From: Diploscapter coronatus
Lineage: Eukaryota > Nematoda > Chromadorea > Rhabditida > Rhabditidae
Reading direction: 5' to 3'
Length of the DNA: 64,000 nucleotides
Assembly: GCA_964036155.1 (NCBI GenBank)
Contig: OZ038422.1
Span: 33,441,201-33,505,200 of the forward strand
Positions within the stretch are counted from its first letter, which is position 1; the number at the start of each line of letters is the position of its first letter. Below are positions 1 to 12,600 of this stretch, piece by piece. Under the pieces are notes generated by a model, which did no database searches, was not told the DNA's origin, and was given only the letters and a program-made list of their open reading frames with translations. The position numbers were made by a program, and so were the translations under genes.

Positions 1-374
1 CTATTCAATTTCCAAACCCATTCAACACTTCAGCTATTTTCTTTCTAATGTCATCTATCCGAAAATAAAAATAGACCATCAGAAAATACGAAAAAGAAGG
101 CAACTACAGGTCGATGGACTGATGAACCCGTTTTCTCCACACCATTTCATTCTATTCTAATCTTTCTTCCCTATCGTTGCCTATAGGGTTCCCGTCAGTT
201 CGTCACTTAGCAATTACCGAAAATCAAATTAAATGTACTATCGGTTGGAGAGAACGTCGATATTCAAAAACTATGCTATTCGTCTCTCGTTTCTCTTCTA
301 CGCGCGACTATTTCACTCCAAATTCGGTTTCCAATTGCTGCATGAATGCCGATTTTCTCTTCAATCAATGATAC
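1..374. other. Left edge, no exon recognised
   Basis: This stretch should hold an intron, or the remaining 3' exons, of the minus-strand gene that begins at 2039. I could not find a continuing exon with an acceptor and an open frame, so the rest of that gene probably lies left of the window. Confidence 0.4.
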
Positions 375-2039
375 CCTGATAGCCTCCCGAATGTGAGCAG
401 ACAGGTGACGTCGGTGACTGTCCTGCGCGAAGGGGATGTCGCGCATATCGACGATCACTCGGGGATTGTTCAGCAGGGCTATCGAATAGTACATCCGTGC
501 ACCGTGCAGACGATGCCCATCTAAATTCAGAGAAAATCGTCTCCGAGGAAAATAAGAATAATTCCTTCTTGTTTTAATATAAAATCAGAACTGTAAATGT
601 TCAGGCACATGGATGATATATACGCATAACGAGATAGTGTGTATTTTCGGGAAAGTATAGGAAGAGCATGTTCTTTTCTCTCTCTAGAAAAGACATACTG
701 TTTCGTTATGCGTGTATACCACTCGAGTGTCTAAACATTTAGTTCTGTACAAAATTATTAGCTCATTTTGTAATGATATTATAGAATCGAAAATTTTCGA
801 TGAAATAATAGAAATTAAACCTGCTTGATTCCTCAGAGGATTTTGAATTAGCCGATATCCTTGGGGTGCATAGCCCATTCCGCCTTCTTCGATAGTGCGC
901 ATCTGAAAAATTTTAAGATAAAAAATGAAATCGTTTTTTCTCTTTAAAATTATTTGATCAAAAACATTTTTTTCTTTGAAATATTAGTTTACAAGGGCGA
1001 AAAATGGTAGTTTGAAAATCTAACCGCTTCATCGAATTTCTCGGAGAGTTTCTGATGTTCCTGTCGTTTTTTCTCGGCTCTAATTTTGTCCCGCTTTTCC
1101 CGCGCACAAGTCAGACCTCGATACTCCCAGAAAGCGACGCGCTCTTGAGTGGAACGCATAGTCAACAACCTGAAGCATTCTTTTCCGGGGGGAATAACAA
1201 AAATATTATACCTTGTCCAGTCCTGATCAGTAAGCACATCGGGAATGATTTGACCCAGGTAGAGATAGAGCTGAAGATCATTATCTTAGCGACAACTTGG
1301 AAATCGCGAGACCACGTGACACGGGACATTAAGAAATAGTGTGGGGGAAAAGAAAGCCTATCATCCAATACTCTAACCTAACCCTATACTACTTCGTACT
1401 ATGTCTCGTGGTTTTCAAGTAGTCATTTTAACAATTTTGTACGAATTCAAAAGGAAGTATTTTTTAAAATTTGTTTCAAGAAAGAATTTTCTCTTGAAAA
1501 ACTCGTAAGCTTTGAAAAGAAAAACTAGGAACTTTTATTTTGTTTTTAAAAAATTAAAAAAAAAAAAAAAAAAAAACCTCAAGTTCAGCACAGACGTACT
1601 TGTACTTCCTGAGCTGTTCCTCGTCCAGCCTACTGAGGAGCCTTTCCGAAGGCCTGACCTGATCCAGAGTAATGCTGCCCGGTTTCACATATATGGCCCA
1701 GCCATACTCTTTCATTCCCCCGGTATCTTCCTCGTTTTCTTCTGATCTGAAATTTGATGTTCCTCAAAAATGTTTCCATTTCAATATCAAATTTGTACAA
1801 ATTTTCCACTTGATCAAGAAATTTGTATTTTATTTCAGAAGTACATAAACTTAAATATATATATATTCTTCATTTCTTTTAAAATTTCAAAATTCTCACT
1901 CGTAATCCAAAAATTCACGACTTTCCTCCTTGTTCTCCTTTGAAAATCGCCGAATTTGGGGCCGAAATCTCGCGAGATTTCTGGGCGGGACGAGCCGCGA
2001 CGCAGCACAGGCCACCTGCCTGATGCAGGACTGCAGCAT
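375..2039 (-). CDS. TRMT10C/MRPP1-like mitochondrial tRNA methyltransferase (3' end missing)
   Basis: Six exons join in phase: 2039-1900, 1746-1578, 1270-1212, 1169-1025, 902-821 and 520-375, giving 247 residues before the window ends. The start MLQSCIRQVACAASRLVPPR is an Arg-rich, acid-free mitochondrial presequence. Helical, charged residues follow (CAREKRDKIRAEKKRQEHQK). The last exon (ARMYYSIALLNNPRVIVDMR) resembles the stretch of human MRPP1 that opens the SPOUT methyltransferase fold. Family knowledge: MRPP1 methylates position 9 of mitochondrial tRNAs and is part of protein-only RNase P. The SPOUT knot that would settle the assignment is outside the window. The exon 2 donor (GAG|GTTTTT) is weak. 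The promoter region is shared with the divergent RPC5 gene 294 bp away. Another mitochondrial matrix protein with a similar helical region is possible. Confidence 0.55.
595..740. repeat. Foldback element, family A copy 1
   Basis: This inverted repeat lies in the intron between the last two visible exons of the TRMT10C-like gene. The outer arms run from about AAATGTTCAGG at the left to GAGTGTCTAAACATTT at the right. The inner arms carry CGCATAACGAGATAGTG and its imperfect complement. A second copy with the same arm sequences lies at 24650-24785. Confidence 0.8.
1295..1420. repeat. Foldback element, family C copy 1
   Basis: This intronic inverted repeat has arms starting ACTTGGAAATCGCGAGACC and ending GTCTCGTGGTTTTCAAGT. 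Its loop contains AAGAAATAGTGTGGG and CAATACTCTAACCTA. Related copies lie at 51148-51283 (same orientation) and 62073-62199 (opposite orientation). Confidence 0.75.
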
Positions 2040-2333
2040 CACCTGGAAAATTAGAATAAGAGCGGGAAGTAATTAAGAAAAAAAGAATCGTGGATTTTCT
2101 GAGCGTTCGATGTGTACGTCCGATTAGCAATTTTACGGATAATCACAGTGCGTAATATCACATTGGACAATCTCGTGAAATCTTTTTATTCTCTTCATTT
2201 TTCTTATTCTTTATTTTATTTTTCAGTAGGATAAGGTATCCTAATTTCAAAAATTCGATTCTCCTGAAGAAAAAAATTTGAAATATTTTTTTTCACTTCA
2301 GAGCCTTGATTTTTTATTTTCACAAATTTGGGC

Positions 2334-4005
2334 ATGTCTTTGGAGAACGACGACCCGAATAACGAGAAGGGCGATGTGGCCATGGACAGAAAGAAGAAGG
2401 CGAAGGTCGAAGTCGAGTCTTCTGATGAGGAGATGGACGTGGACAACGAGGAATTGCTGGCAGAGGTTTTTTTTTTTTAAATTTATTTCTTCATTCTGTA
2501 TTTATTTTAAAAAGTTTCAAAGGATTTTAAAAAGGCAAAAAAATTAAAAGAGAATAATTTGAAACTCCTTAGAAATCTGTCTTCTTTGCAGTTCGACGTG
2601 AAAGTGGCCACCGCATTGCCCAACACTGAAGCGTTCACGATTCAGTTTCCTACTCGGAAAACGAACGTCTTCGATGGAATCGACCCGCCCAAAGCCAGAT
2701 TCAAGAACCATGTCAAACTTGTGGGGATTTAAACGATTTTTTAAAAAAATATTATTTCAACTTGTTTTCAGCTGGAATTCCGACTCCCCTCTAACACTCA
2801 CAGCGGTTCGTACGACAGGGAGAAGGCCAAAGTGCTGATGCCTCAGCCCGCTCAGGCTGGACAGACGAAATTCGACCCTTACGGGTAGGTGTTTCAACTT
2901 TTTTTTTTGTAATTTTTATTCTTCTAAAAAAAATATCAAAAAAAATTTTGAGATTAAAACTAATAAAAATTGAAGAAAAAAACGTTTTTATTTTTTAAAC
3001 TTTTTTTTTTTAGATCCGGTCTTAAAGAAGAGGACATTTTCGAAGGCCGAGCCTTCCAGACCCAATCCCCCGTCATCAATGTGTTCGGCCAGATTAAAGA
3101 TGGTTGGATTTGTTTTTTTCTATTATTATTATCTTTTATTTTTTAGGTTCCCTTCTGATCTGCCCACTTTCGGGCACCTTCGAAATGCGCAAATCGCTCG
3201 CGCATCTCAATTCCAAGAAAGTCAAGGAAGGCGGCAAAGGGGCGAAGGATGATCGTCAGTTTTTTTTTCTTAATTTTTTAAATGAAAATGAAGGAAATAT
3301 TTTTAAAAAAAATTCAAAATAGACAGGGCTCAGAAGAGTAAGCTAGACACAAAATTTTCTCTTGAATTTCCTAAGAAAATGAGATTACGGTATTTTTCGA
3401 ATGAAGGAAGTTTCAGCCGACATGCTGAGCGATGACTCGGACGCGGAGCAAACGGGCGCATCGGGGTCGCGAGGCAGTGCCCAGCAGCAGGCCATTCGAG
3501 TCAAGTTCTCCAAGCCCGAAACTGAGCGGCAGAAGAAGCGCAGGGAGGCCAGTGCGCTGCATCGGTAATTTCTTTTCTGGCGATTCGAGTTTTTCGCGAC
3601 CAGTGATGCACGAGCCCGGACATCAATTAATGTCCGGGCTCGTATTGAGAACATTTTCGATGTCCAGGTCCGAGTCCGATTTGCAAAATTTGAATTTCCA
3701 GCGAGCGCCTAATCGCCAGTGATGTGTGGGTTGATATGCAGGTTCACGGGCGAAATGTGAGTTTGTTTTCTAAAAATGAAATACTATTGTTTTAAAGATA
3801 GGTATTTTCTTTAAATTTGTCTGAAACACAATTCTAGAACCCCTACTCGAAAGATTGCGCCCAGAAAATGCAGTCTTTGGCTGGAACGGGGATAAATGGA
3901 GATTCGATGGAAGTGGATGCGCATTTGAACAGGGAAAGACGCGGACTGCAGCCGGATTTGAGGCGGCTCGTCCAGGACGTTATCATCAAGGCCAGAGGAA
4001 ATTAA
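2334..4005 (+). CDS. DNA-directed RNA polymerase III subunit RPC5
   Basis: Eight exons join in phase (2334-2465, 2592-2720, 2772-2884, 3014-3102, 3147-3254, 3417-3564, 3702-3756, 3838-4005) to give 313 residues. RPC5 is the Pol III subunit that pairs with RPC4 in the TFIIF-like dimer used in initiation and termination. Visible family matches are SLLICPLSGTFEMRKSLAHL (human ELHLTPLHGILQLRPSF region), IRVKFSKPETERQKKRR (human ITVRFSRPESEQARQRR) and the following VWVDMQVHGRN. The first 44 residues are acidic and Ser-rich. Human RPC5 has about 700 residues with winged-helix repeats at the C-end; this one stops soon after the dimerisation domain, like yeast Rpc37. An AG at 2301 could be a trans-splice site 33 nt before the ATG. 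Confidence 0.88.
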
Positions 4006-4424
4006 GCGTGAATTTTTTGGGAGGTAAAATTCTTAGGAATACTTGGAAATATCGAGGCTTGAAAAGATAGTTGTTAGGAAACGCACTTTGACTTTTGCAG
4101 ACTATCTCATCGAATTGCGGGATTTCTGAGTTATATTTTAAAAGACAAGTACTCAGATTTCTATTCTTTCCATTAGTAGATTAGTTTCAACAGGGTCGTT
4201 CTGGATCATTTTTCTCTAAAAATATTTTCCTATTAGAAAATTAGCTTTAACAAGGTCATTTTTTGATTTAATGCTGAAAACGAATTGGTTTTAACAAGGC
4301 CTTTCTTGTATTGTTGCTATTTCTTGTTACTTTCTACCGGTTAATATTCGATGCCAATCGTACGGGGTTTGGGCTCAAAAATTTTAGTCGTTTTTCGTTG
4401 TTGATCTTTAACGGTTTTTTGTTA

Positions 4425-4430
4425 AATAAA
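4425..4430 (+). terminator. Candidate poly(A) signal of RPC5
   Basis: This is an AATAAA hexamer 420 nt after the RPC5 stop. It is the only clear one before the convergent gene. Confidence 0.4.
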
Positions 4431-4431
4431 T

Positions 4432-4437
4432 TTTATT
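4432..4437 (-). terminator. Candidate poly(A) signal of MRPS18C
   Basis: TTTATT on the plus strand reads AATAAA on the minus strand, about 300 nt after the MRPS18C stop. Confidence 0.4.
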
Positions 4438-4734
4438 CAAAGAGAAAATCGAACAATTGAAAATCAACGATAAACTTTGATAATTTGACACTAACGATTG
4501 AAATTCCGTGAAAAAAATACCTGCACATACCTTTAAAATGTATTTTTTTTAGGGAATTTTCACTAAATCTAGATAAAAATACCGTATCTCCCAACTTAAA
4601 GATTTTTTGAAGAGTGCGGTAATAAGTTGTTCTAATTTTACAAAATGAATAAAACGCCGTATACCTCGAATTGAATTCAGAAGGATACGACAATAAGTTG
4701 GCCTGGGTTTGCAAAGATAGAAAAAGAATACCGT

Positions 4735-5597
4735 TCAAGCGAAGGAGTGCGGTCTGAGCGGACGGAGCGGATCGAATAGCTTCGGATCACGAACGTACTT
4801 CGGGTCCTTGACGAAAATCGGCATGTAGCCCGCTTTGCGCGATATCGCTATCGTTTCCACCTGGAAAAATAAGAGTTACTTTAGTTTTTGGAATTACAGT
4901 AGTCAAATGCTATTCCGAAGATCATACATTTTTAGAGGAAAATCTTTTCAAGTCTATTTAAGATTTTCTTTCACTACAAATACTTCTACCTTTCAGAGCA
5001 AAAGAACTAACAGAAAAGTAGTAATTTTAAAACTCACCAATTTGTTCTGTTGATGATCGCAAAGCCCAGTGATGTGTCGGTCGTAGACGCGGCCAGAGAA
5101 AGTCGAGACGAATTGCTGGAATGTGTCGATTTTAGCCCGTTTAAAAAAACATTAACTCATAGTGAATCCAGATTATTTCTAACAAAATCATAAAATTACC
5201 TGCAACAATCTGGCATTTTTATAGTCGAGCTCGATACCGGTCTTGCAGAGCAGACACTTGCGACGCTCCTTTTCGTACGGATTTCGACTCAACTCGATCG
5301 GCTCGTCGTCATCCGAGCATTTTGAGGGGGCTAAAATTGCAAAAAAAAGTAAGATTTTCTAGAGTACAATTTATTTTATAGCACTATTGAAAAATTTCAC
5401 TTTTAGAACTGATCACTTTGAAATTCAAGTCTTCGGTATCTTCCGGATTACGGTAATTGCAGTATGAATTTGCAACCTTTATGCTGTTCCTCGACCACAC
5501 TGCTTCCACTCGAAGTGCTACTGCAGGCTCTCGAAGAAGCGACGACAGTTCGATGCAGGAAGGGGGTCAACGAGAAGCGAGACAGCTGACGCAACAT
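4735..5597 (-). CDS. Mitochondrial small-subunit ribosomal protein S18C
   Basis: Four exons (5597-5477, 5330-5200, 5115-5038, 4860-4735) join in phase to give 151 residues. The protein is a bS18-family component of the small subunit of the mitochondrial ribosome. It starts with an Arg/Ser-rich presequence (MLRQLSRFSLTPFLHRTVV). The body follows human MRPS18C closely: a cysteine pair in RRKCLLCKTGIELDYKNARL, then QFVSTFSGRVYDRHITGLC, then a C-end containing GYMPIFVKDPKYVRDPKLFD. The C-x2-C and a later C resemble the zinc site of bS18m proteins. It is divergent from the H2B gene and convergent with RPC5. Confidence 0.93.
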
Positions 5598-6026
5598 TTG
5601 AGCTTCTGGGAAATTTCATTTTTAGCAGAAACATTCAGAGTCGAATCGAAAATCGCGATTGTTACGACGAAAAACAACGAAATTTACACTTCGAGCATGA
5701 TGGAATTCAATTGAGTCATGGCTAGAAGCATGTTTCGGGCGCTTGATAAAATTAGTGCAAGCGAAAAGAAAAAAAATATCACTTGTCGGCAGTAAAACGA
5801 TATTTTACGACAAGTCGTTCAAAAACACAACGAATTGGGCACAGCAACTCTATCGATTAACCGTGTTTATGGCGTGGTCTCAGCCAGCTGCGTTGCAAGT
5901 GCCCAGTGTTCGCTGCGATCCAGTTTTCGAAAAAATTCGCTCATTTTTCTTTTGCAACTTGACGGTGTCCTCCTATTTTTCTAATTTTTTCTCCTATTTT
6001 TGCTCGTGAATTTGTAGTTGTAAATC
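5598..6026. promoter_or_regulatory. Divergent promoter region, MRPS18C / H2B
   Basis: This 429 bp stretch separates two oppositely directed starts and must hold both promoters. I see no obvious TATA box. A pyrimidine run followed by TTTGTAG at 6011-6017 looks like a trans-splice acceptor 9 nt before the H2B ATG. Confidence 0.45.
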
Positions 6027-6668
<642 letters not shown>

Positions 6669-6780
6669 TAACCACTTGGTCTCACTTTATCATCTTCAAT
6701 TTTAGAAGTTGTTATTTTGAAACGGCGTTTATTTATTCGGTGATGAGAGCTTTTCATTGTTGAATTTTGTCTGTAAACCC

Positions 6781-6786
6781 AATAAA
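6781..6786 (+). terminator. Poly(A) signal of H2B
   Basis: This AATAAA lies between the H2B stop (6607) and the H4 start. It is about 100 nt before the acceptor-like TTTCAG at 6883-6888. Confidence 0.7.
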
Positions 6787-6880
6787 CCTTTCATTCAATT
6801 CGCATTTACTGAGACTATGACAGTTTGACACTGTTGAATATCTTCATCCCTTACCTTCTGACAAATTCAGGAAAATTAAT

Positions 6881-6888
6881 TGTTTCAG
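6881..6888 (+). promoter_or_regulatory. Candidate trans-splice acceptor of H4
   Basis: TGTTTCAG stands 25 nt before the H4 ATG with no upstream exon in view. Its distance of about 100 nt from the H2B poly(A) signal is typical of nematode operons, where the downstream gene receives an SL2-type leader. Confidence 0.5.
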
Positions 6889-6901
6889 CACTAACTGGTG
6901 A

Positions 6902-7316
<415 letters not shown>

Positions 7317-7547
7317 GTCGAATCTCGTTGTGAAACATTCGATGATCTCTATATCCTTTGTCTCTCATTTTACCAACCAATAATCTTCAACAATTTCTTT
7401 CCTGTACATTTAAAGTTCTCCGTGTATTTATCCATCGCGTAAGTTCCTCTGTCCTAACCTATCGATTTCATGAGTAGCTTATAATTTAATCCCGATCGGT
7501 CAGCAAACTATTAAAATCGCAATTATAATACCCTGTATCGTACAATG

Positions 7548-7553
7548 AATAAA
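7548..7553 (+). terminator. Candidate poly(A) signal of H4
   Basis: This AATAAA lies 232 nt after the H4 stop. Confidence 0.5.
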
Positions 7554-8496
7554 CTTTCGTAGCCTGGAAATTTCGCGAACAATTTTACTAGTCATAAAAT
7601 TTGCATAAGCGGGTTTATCCAAAATGAATAATCGCTTTCGAAAATTTTCCCTATTTAGTTTAGGTCTTGCAGATTTTCCTTAGCATGATACATCGTGAAA
7701 TTCATGCGTGTATTTAGACGAATTCAATGTTTGTTTTTCAAAATACCCCTCTCCTTTTCCAAGGCTCTACCCTTTCCATTTTATTTGTTCATTGAAATAC
7801 GAATGCGCATGGGGGAGTGCGAAGAGCGAGCGTGTCTGTCTATTGATTGAACGCTGCCTGTGGGCGCTAAAAGGATGAAAAGATGAGGAAGAAAGTTGAG
7901 AAAATGCACATCACCCCCCTCACTTTATGTGACTTTCTACCTACTTACGCTTGAACATTCGAACGACAGCAATTTGTCAGGAAATATGTGTAAATCACGC
8001 GGCCATTTGAGCTAAACTTCTTCCGTGCTATTTTGTGTGATGACAAAATTTTGTCTGTCACTTGTTATGATTTTCACTATGACGTCATTTTATAAATTGT
8101 CATTTCACTTTTTACAAAAAAAAAATGTCTACTTACACGCATTCAACAACAAAAACAACGTGTTCATGTCTCCACTATTCTTCCTTCTTTTTCTATTCTC
8201 TTCTTACAAATTGTGTATAATGGATGCTACTTTTCCTTAGTTTTTCCACGTGCAGATGACGTTTTACTAAATAGCTGAATTATGTATTGATGCGTTAAAT
8301 AAGTCCATTACTTTCAACTCTTTGTACATTCGAATAACTCCTCTTACACGCATCGTGGGTATGGAGAATCATTAGGTCAGAGTGAGGTGTTTTTGATCAC
8401 ACAATGCACTTCACTAGGTTTATCAAGTGGAAAAGTGATGAAGATCAGCTCTATGTAGCTAATTTCATACTCGTTGGGTACTAAATCAATACAATA

Positions 8497-8515
8497 AGCA
8501 CACATAGTGTGTGCT
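8497..8515. repeat. Short palindrome
   Basis: AGCACACA and TGTGTGCT are separated by only three bases, giving a tight 8-bp palindrome. It could be a binding site for a dimeric factor or chance. Confidence 0.5.
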
Positions 8516-9688
8516 ATTTGATGCTCGAGGTGACTAAGATAGGATCTTCTTACAGGTTAAACAATTTGAAATTTCACAACTTCTAAAGCAAACTCAACTT
8601 TAGAACCTTTTACAGTTCTTTTCTTTAGACTTTGGAGATTTCGCAACAGTTTCCTCCCTATCTCCGTCCATTCCTTTCAAGTGTATTGCAATTGCAATTT
8701 TTGCAGTCATTTCAAATTTAATTTTGTCGTCCCCATTTTTTTCTTTTGAATTTTTCATATCATTTATGCCATTTCAATGTTCTTTTAGAGTCCCATTTTT
8801 ATCGATTTTTTCTTCAAATATCTCAAAAATGCACAGCTGAAATTCCAGTATCACGCAGCCGAAAATTTATGTACTGATTCAAAATTCAAAGAGAATTTTT
8901 CTTAGCACCTTCCATGTTTAAAATTCGATTTTCAAGATCGACATTTATCCGCAAAAATTGCTGTCTTTCCTTTTTCTCTCTCTCTCACTATTTCAACGTT
9001 CTCTGTCTGTCATTTATCTGCTTTTCACATTTCTTCCCATTTTTTCCCGCATTTTCTCAATTCCATCATCTTTCGTCGTTTTCGATTTCTTGCCAGTCGT
9101 TTTCCGAATTTTCCGTGCTATGGGGCATCTGCTTTTTATTATCTCCTCTTCTCTCTCCTTTCTACATGATCTCTAATTTTTCCCACTTCTTCTAATTTCT
9201 TTCTCCCCCTTTTTTCTTTTATCTCCACTTTTTTCTTGATCTCTGACCCCATCTCACCTCTGTTCCCTTTTCCTTTGTTTCTCTTCTTTCCCAATTGTCT
9301 CTCATCTTCAGAATCTTTCCCTAACTTGTTCCATTGAGTTCTCTCCGTTCTTCCTGATCATTGATTTTTTTTCGGAACGTCAGTTTTTTCCCTTGAGGAG
9401 ACTTGAAAATTCGTTAAAGCTTCCTGACTAATTTTTCTCAAGTTTGTCAAAAATTTTTTTTTTTTTATCATTTTTCATCGATTTTCTTGAATTTTTACGA
9501 ATTTTCTGTCTTATTTTGTCGAGACTTCGAAATATCCTTTCGATTTTATTGATTTTTCTTGAAAAAGTGATTTGGAAATCATGAATCTCAAAAATTATAT
9601 GGGAAAAATTCGCTATTCCCAAATGTCTACCCTAATTTTTCGAATTTAAAAATTTAACGATTCTTTACAATTACAGCCGATTCCTGGA

Positions 9689-12600
9689 ATGAATGGCGAC
9701 GAGGCAGTGAGTCCGACCACAAATGGAAGCGACGATAAATCGGTGAAAGTCGACGTTGACGCAGCACGGAATGCAGCAGAATTGACGACAAAGTTGAAAT
9801 CGAATGAAGACGTCAGGCTTGAAGAAGCGGGAAGGAAGTCAGACGATGAGATGACACCTGTTGTCGAAGTAGGACATTTTTTTTCCAAAGTTGATTTTAA
9901 AATCTTCTAATTGCGAAAACTTTTACTGAAATTACTCAAAAAGTCTGAATTTATGGAAATTCTTTAAAACTGAGATTTTTTCCGTGATACGCTAAAAATA
10001 CTAAAATCCGCCTGATTTTGCTTATTCTCCCCAAACAAAACAAAATGTGGTCGATTTTTTCTCATATTGACACAGCCCCGGCCCATTATGGACTAAACGC
10101 CAATTATCCCTATTTTCATGTGAATTATGAAATGAAAATTGGCCATTTTCCGGGTGGATTTTGATGAGTTTGCTATTTCGACCTCTTTCTTCATTGATTC
10201 ATTACTATTTTCTCAGACAAACCAGAAGTCAGCTTATTTTGGAGGAACAAGTAGGAAAAACTACTTTTTTTCAAAATTATCCCGATTTTTCCTATCAAAA
10301 ATCAATACTAACTTTTCATTTCAAATTAAAAAAAAAAGCCATGAAAATTCTAAATTAAAAAAAACGCCTGATAAAACCTTATCAACAAAACCGAAAAGTA
10401 ATGAAACACCAAGAACCTGGATAAGAAATGCTCAAATAAGGCTTTATATGACCCCCTTCTTCCTTGACAGACCATCTAATCTAATCATTTCTTTACCCTT
10501 GTACTCTACGTGCTTTTCTGGCTGATACACAACTTGTCTGTTTCTTTTACTTCTCTCCCTGCTTATCATTCGCTGCAACTTTCTCTCGTCATCGTACTTT
10601 TTGGCTATGTCTAGCTCGAATTCGCAAAATCCCAATGAAATTCCTTTACCACCACGCAGACCTAGGTACATCGAAATGAAGGATATGAAGGTTTATTTTT
10701 GTTTTTAAAAATGCTTTTGGTATAAACATCGAAATATTTGTTTATTTACACTAAAAATATTCTTTTTTTTTTTTCTAAAATTTTGATATTTTTAATTCAA
10801 ATTTTTAGGTCCCAACTCCTTGCGCCACAGAATCTTCATCTCATCCACTTGCAAGTCCAGAAGGTCAAAATTCGACTTCTCCACAAATCTCCGTGCAAAC
10901 TGCCGACGATTCCGGCAAGGACTCAACCAATTCACCCAAGGCTTCGAGTTCTTCCACCCTCAAGGCTGAAGGCGAGTAATTCACTTTAGAAAAATCGATA
11001 TTTTTTAGCTTTACTCATTTTTTAAGTAAAAATAGTGATTTTGGAAAATTAGTGGTTTCCAGAGTCCAAGACTCCCTCATCAAGTCCGGCTCCATCTCCA
11101 TCTGTTCCCGTCTCAACCTCAACTCCCATTCCGCCGGCCAGGTCCAAAAAGAAGAAGGTAATATTTCGGGAAACAAATTGGCGTTTTTGGCCTTTTGAAG
11201 CATATCAAAAGGTTTAACAAGAGTTAAACTATTTCGTATTTTTTTTTTAAATATAGAAAAATTAGGAAAACGATTTTATTTTCAGGTAACTGAGCTTCGT
11301 TGCGGCGAAGTGCGTTGGTTCTATCAGGAGCCGAAGACCACAAGCTGGATTCCATTCATCGGGCACGATTCACTCATTCTCGAGATCAAATATCGGGCCG
11401 TGAAGAAACTCGAATTGGACGAGCAAACTACCTGCTATATCTCGGAAAATGACGTCGTCAGACAAGAGGCTGTCGTTCTCAACGGGTTGTACAGGTTCGA
11501 GTCATCTTCGGCTTTGTATGGCAAATTTTTATAGACGTCACCAATCTGAACGCTATTACCTTATCTCAATAGTTGAATTCCCCTAACCTTGTTGAACATA
11601 TATCACGAATTCAAAAGATACTTCTTTTTATTTTTGAAGAGACAATATTCGTATCGTTTATTCTCAGACTAAACGACGACTTCGACCAAATAGTGGCGAT
11701 TTATTGGAAGGACGATTCCAAGGAAATCCGACGGGGCACTTGGTTCACTACGGTAATTTTTCAAAACGGAACTAAAAACATCACAAAGAAGAAATAACTT
11801 TAAACTTTTTGCTGTTTTTCATTTTCACAATTTTGGAGCCACTTTATCGACTCTTTTCTTCTTCCCTGGTTATTTCAATTTCTACACGGTAATTTGCAGG
11901 ATTATCAACCGATGGATTCATTGTTAGCAGATGTGATCGATCGACACCACTTGCAGAATTTCCGAGGCCAAGTCGTTCCCGAGGGAACCACCGTGTTCTC
12001 CAAATCCGAAAGCAGCAATAAACCATGTAAGTTTCGAAATTTAAAGAAATTGACAGATTTTCTAACCAATTCTTGATCGTTTCACTGATCCGCATATATT
12101 TTATTCAAGTTAAAAATTTGTTTTTAAAAGTTGAAAATGTTTAAGATTTATTGAAGTACTATTATTATTATTGTTATGCACCCTTTCTTCATTTCTAAAT
12201 TTACAAATTGCCGTTTGTTCATGGAAAGGCATGCATAGAAAATTTGATCTGTACCTGCTAAAAAATAACAAATTTTAGCATCCCTGAAAATTTGTACTCG
12301 TTTGCTAAAAGTGGCATTTTTCAGTGTTAACCGAACTGCACACGGAGCATTTTGACATTCGTTGGAGTTCAGTGCTGGACATCTACATGAGTGACAGGAA
12401 AAGTGCTTTGCTGAGATTTTGGAGCAAGTCGATTTCGATTAGAAGAGGATATGAGAAAGAAGCGGAATGGAGTGATGCCGCACCTGGTAGGCAAATTGTG
12501 CATTCTCTTCGGAAAATCGACTTTTTATCTCTAGTCGAACTAATTCGTCTCCAAAATTAGTAAATTTTCTATGTGACTTAAAATTGAAATGAAACGACTT

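Larger units (their letters stand above)
4006..4734. other. Convergent 3' intergenic region
   Basis: This stretch between the stops of RPC5 (+) and MRPS18C (-) is AT-rich and holds no ORF I can support. Near the middle, poly(A) signals for both strands sit almost back to back (4425-4430 and 4432-4437). Confidence 0.6.
7317..9688. other. Intergenic region upstream of the DDHD gene
   Basis: This is 2.4 kb with no ORF that looks coding. The H4 poly(A) signal is near its start. From about 8640 to 9420 the plus strand is very pyrimidine-rich (CT and TTTTC runs). A short palindrome lies at 8497-8515. The acceptor at 9676 implies that at least one non-coding 5' exon of the DDHD gene, or a trans-splice outron, is hidden here. 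Confidence 0.5.

Noticed and set aside
8914..9195. Long ORFs of Phe/Ser/Leu
   Set aside because: They come from a pyrimidine-rich tract, have no domain features and overlap in two frames.
10139..10525. 128-residue ORF in the first DDHD intron
   Set aside because: Lys/Ser/Phe-rich composition reflects AT-rich DNA; there is no start context or similarity, and a spliced alternative exon nearby explains the coding signal better.
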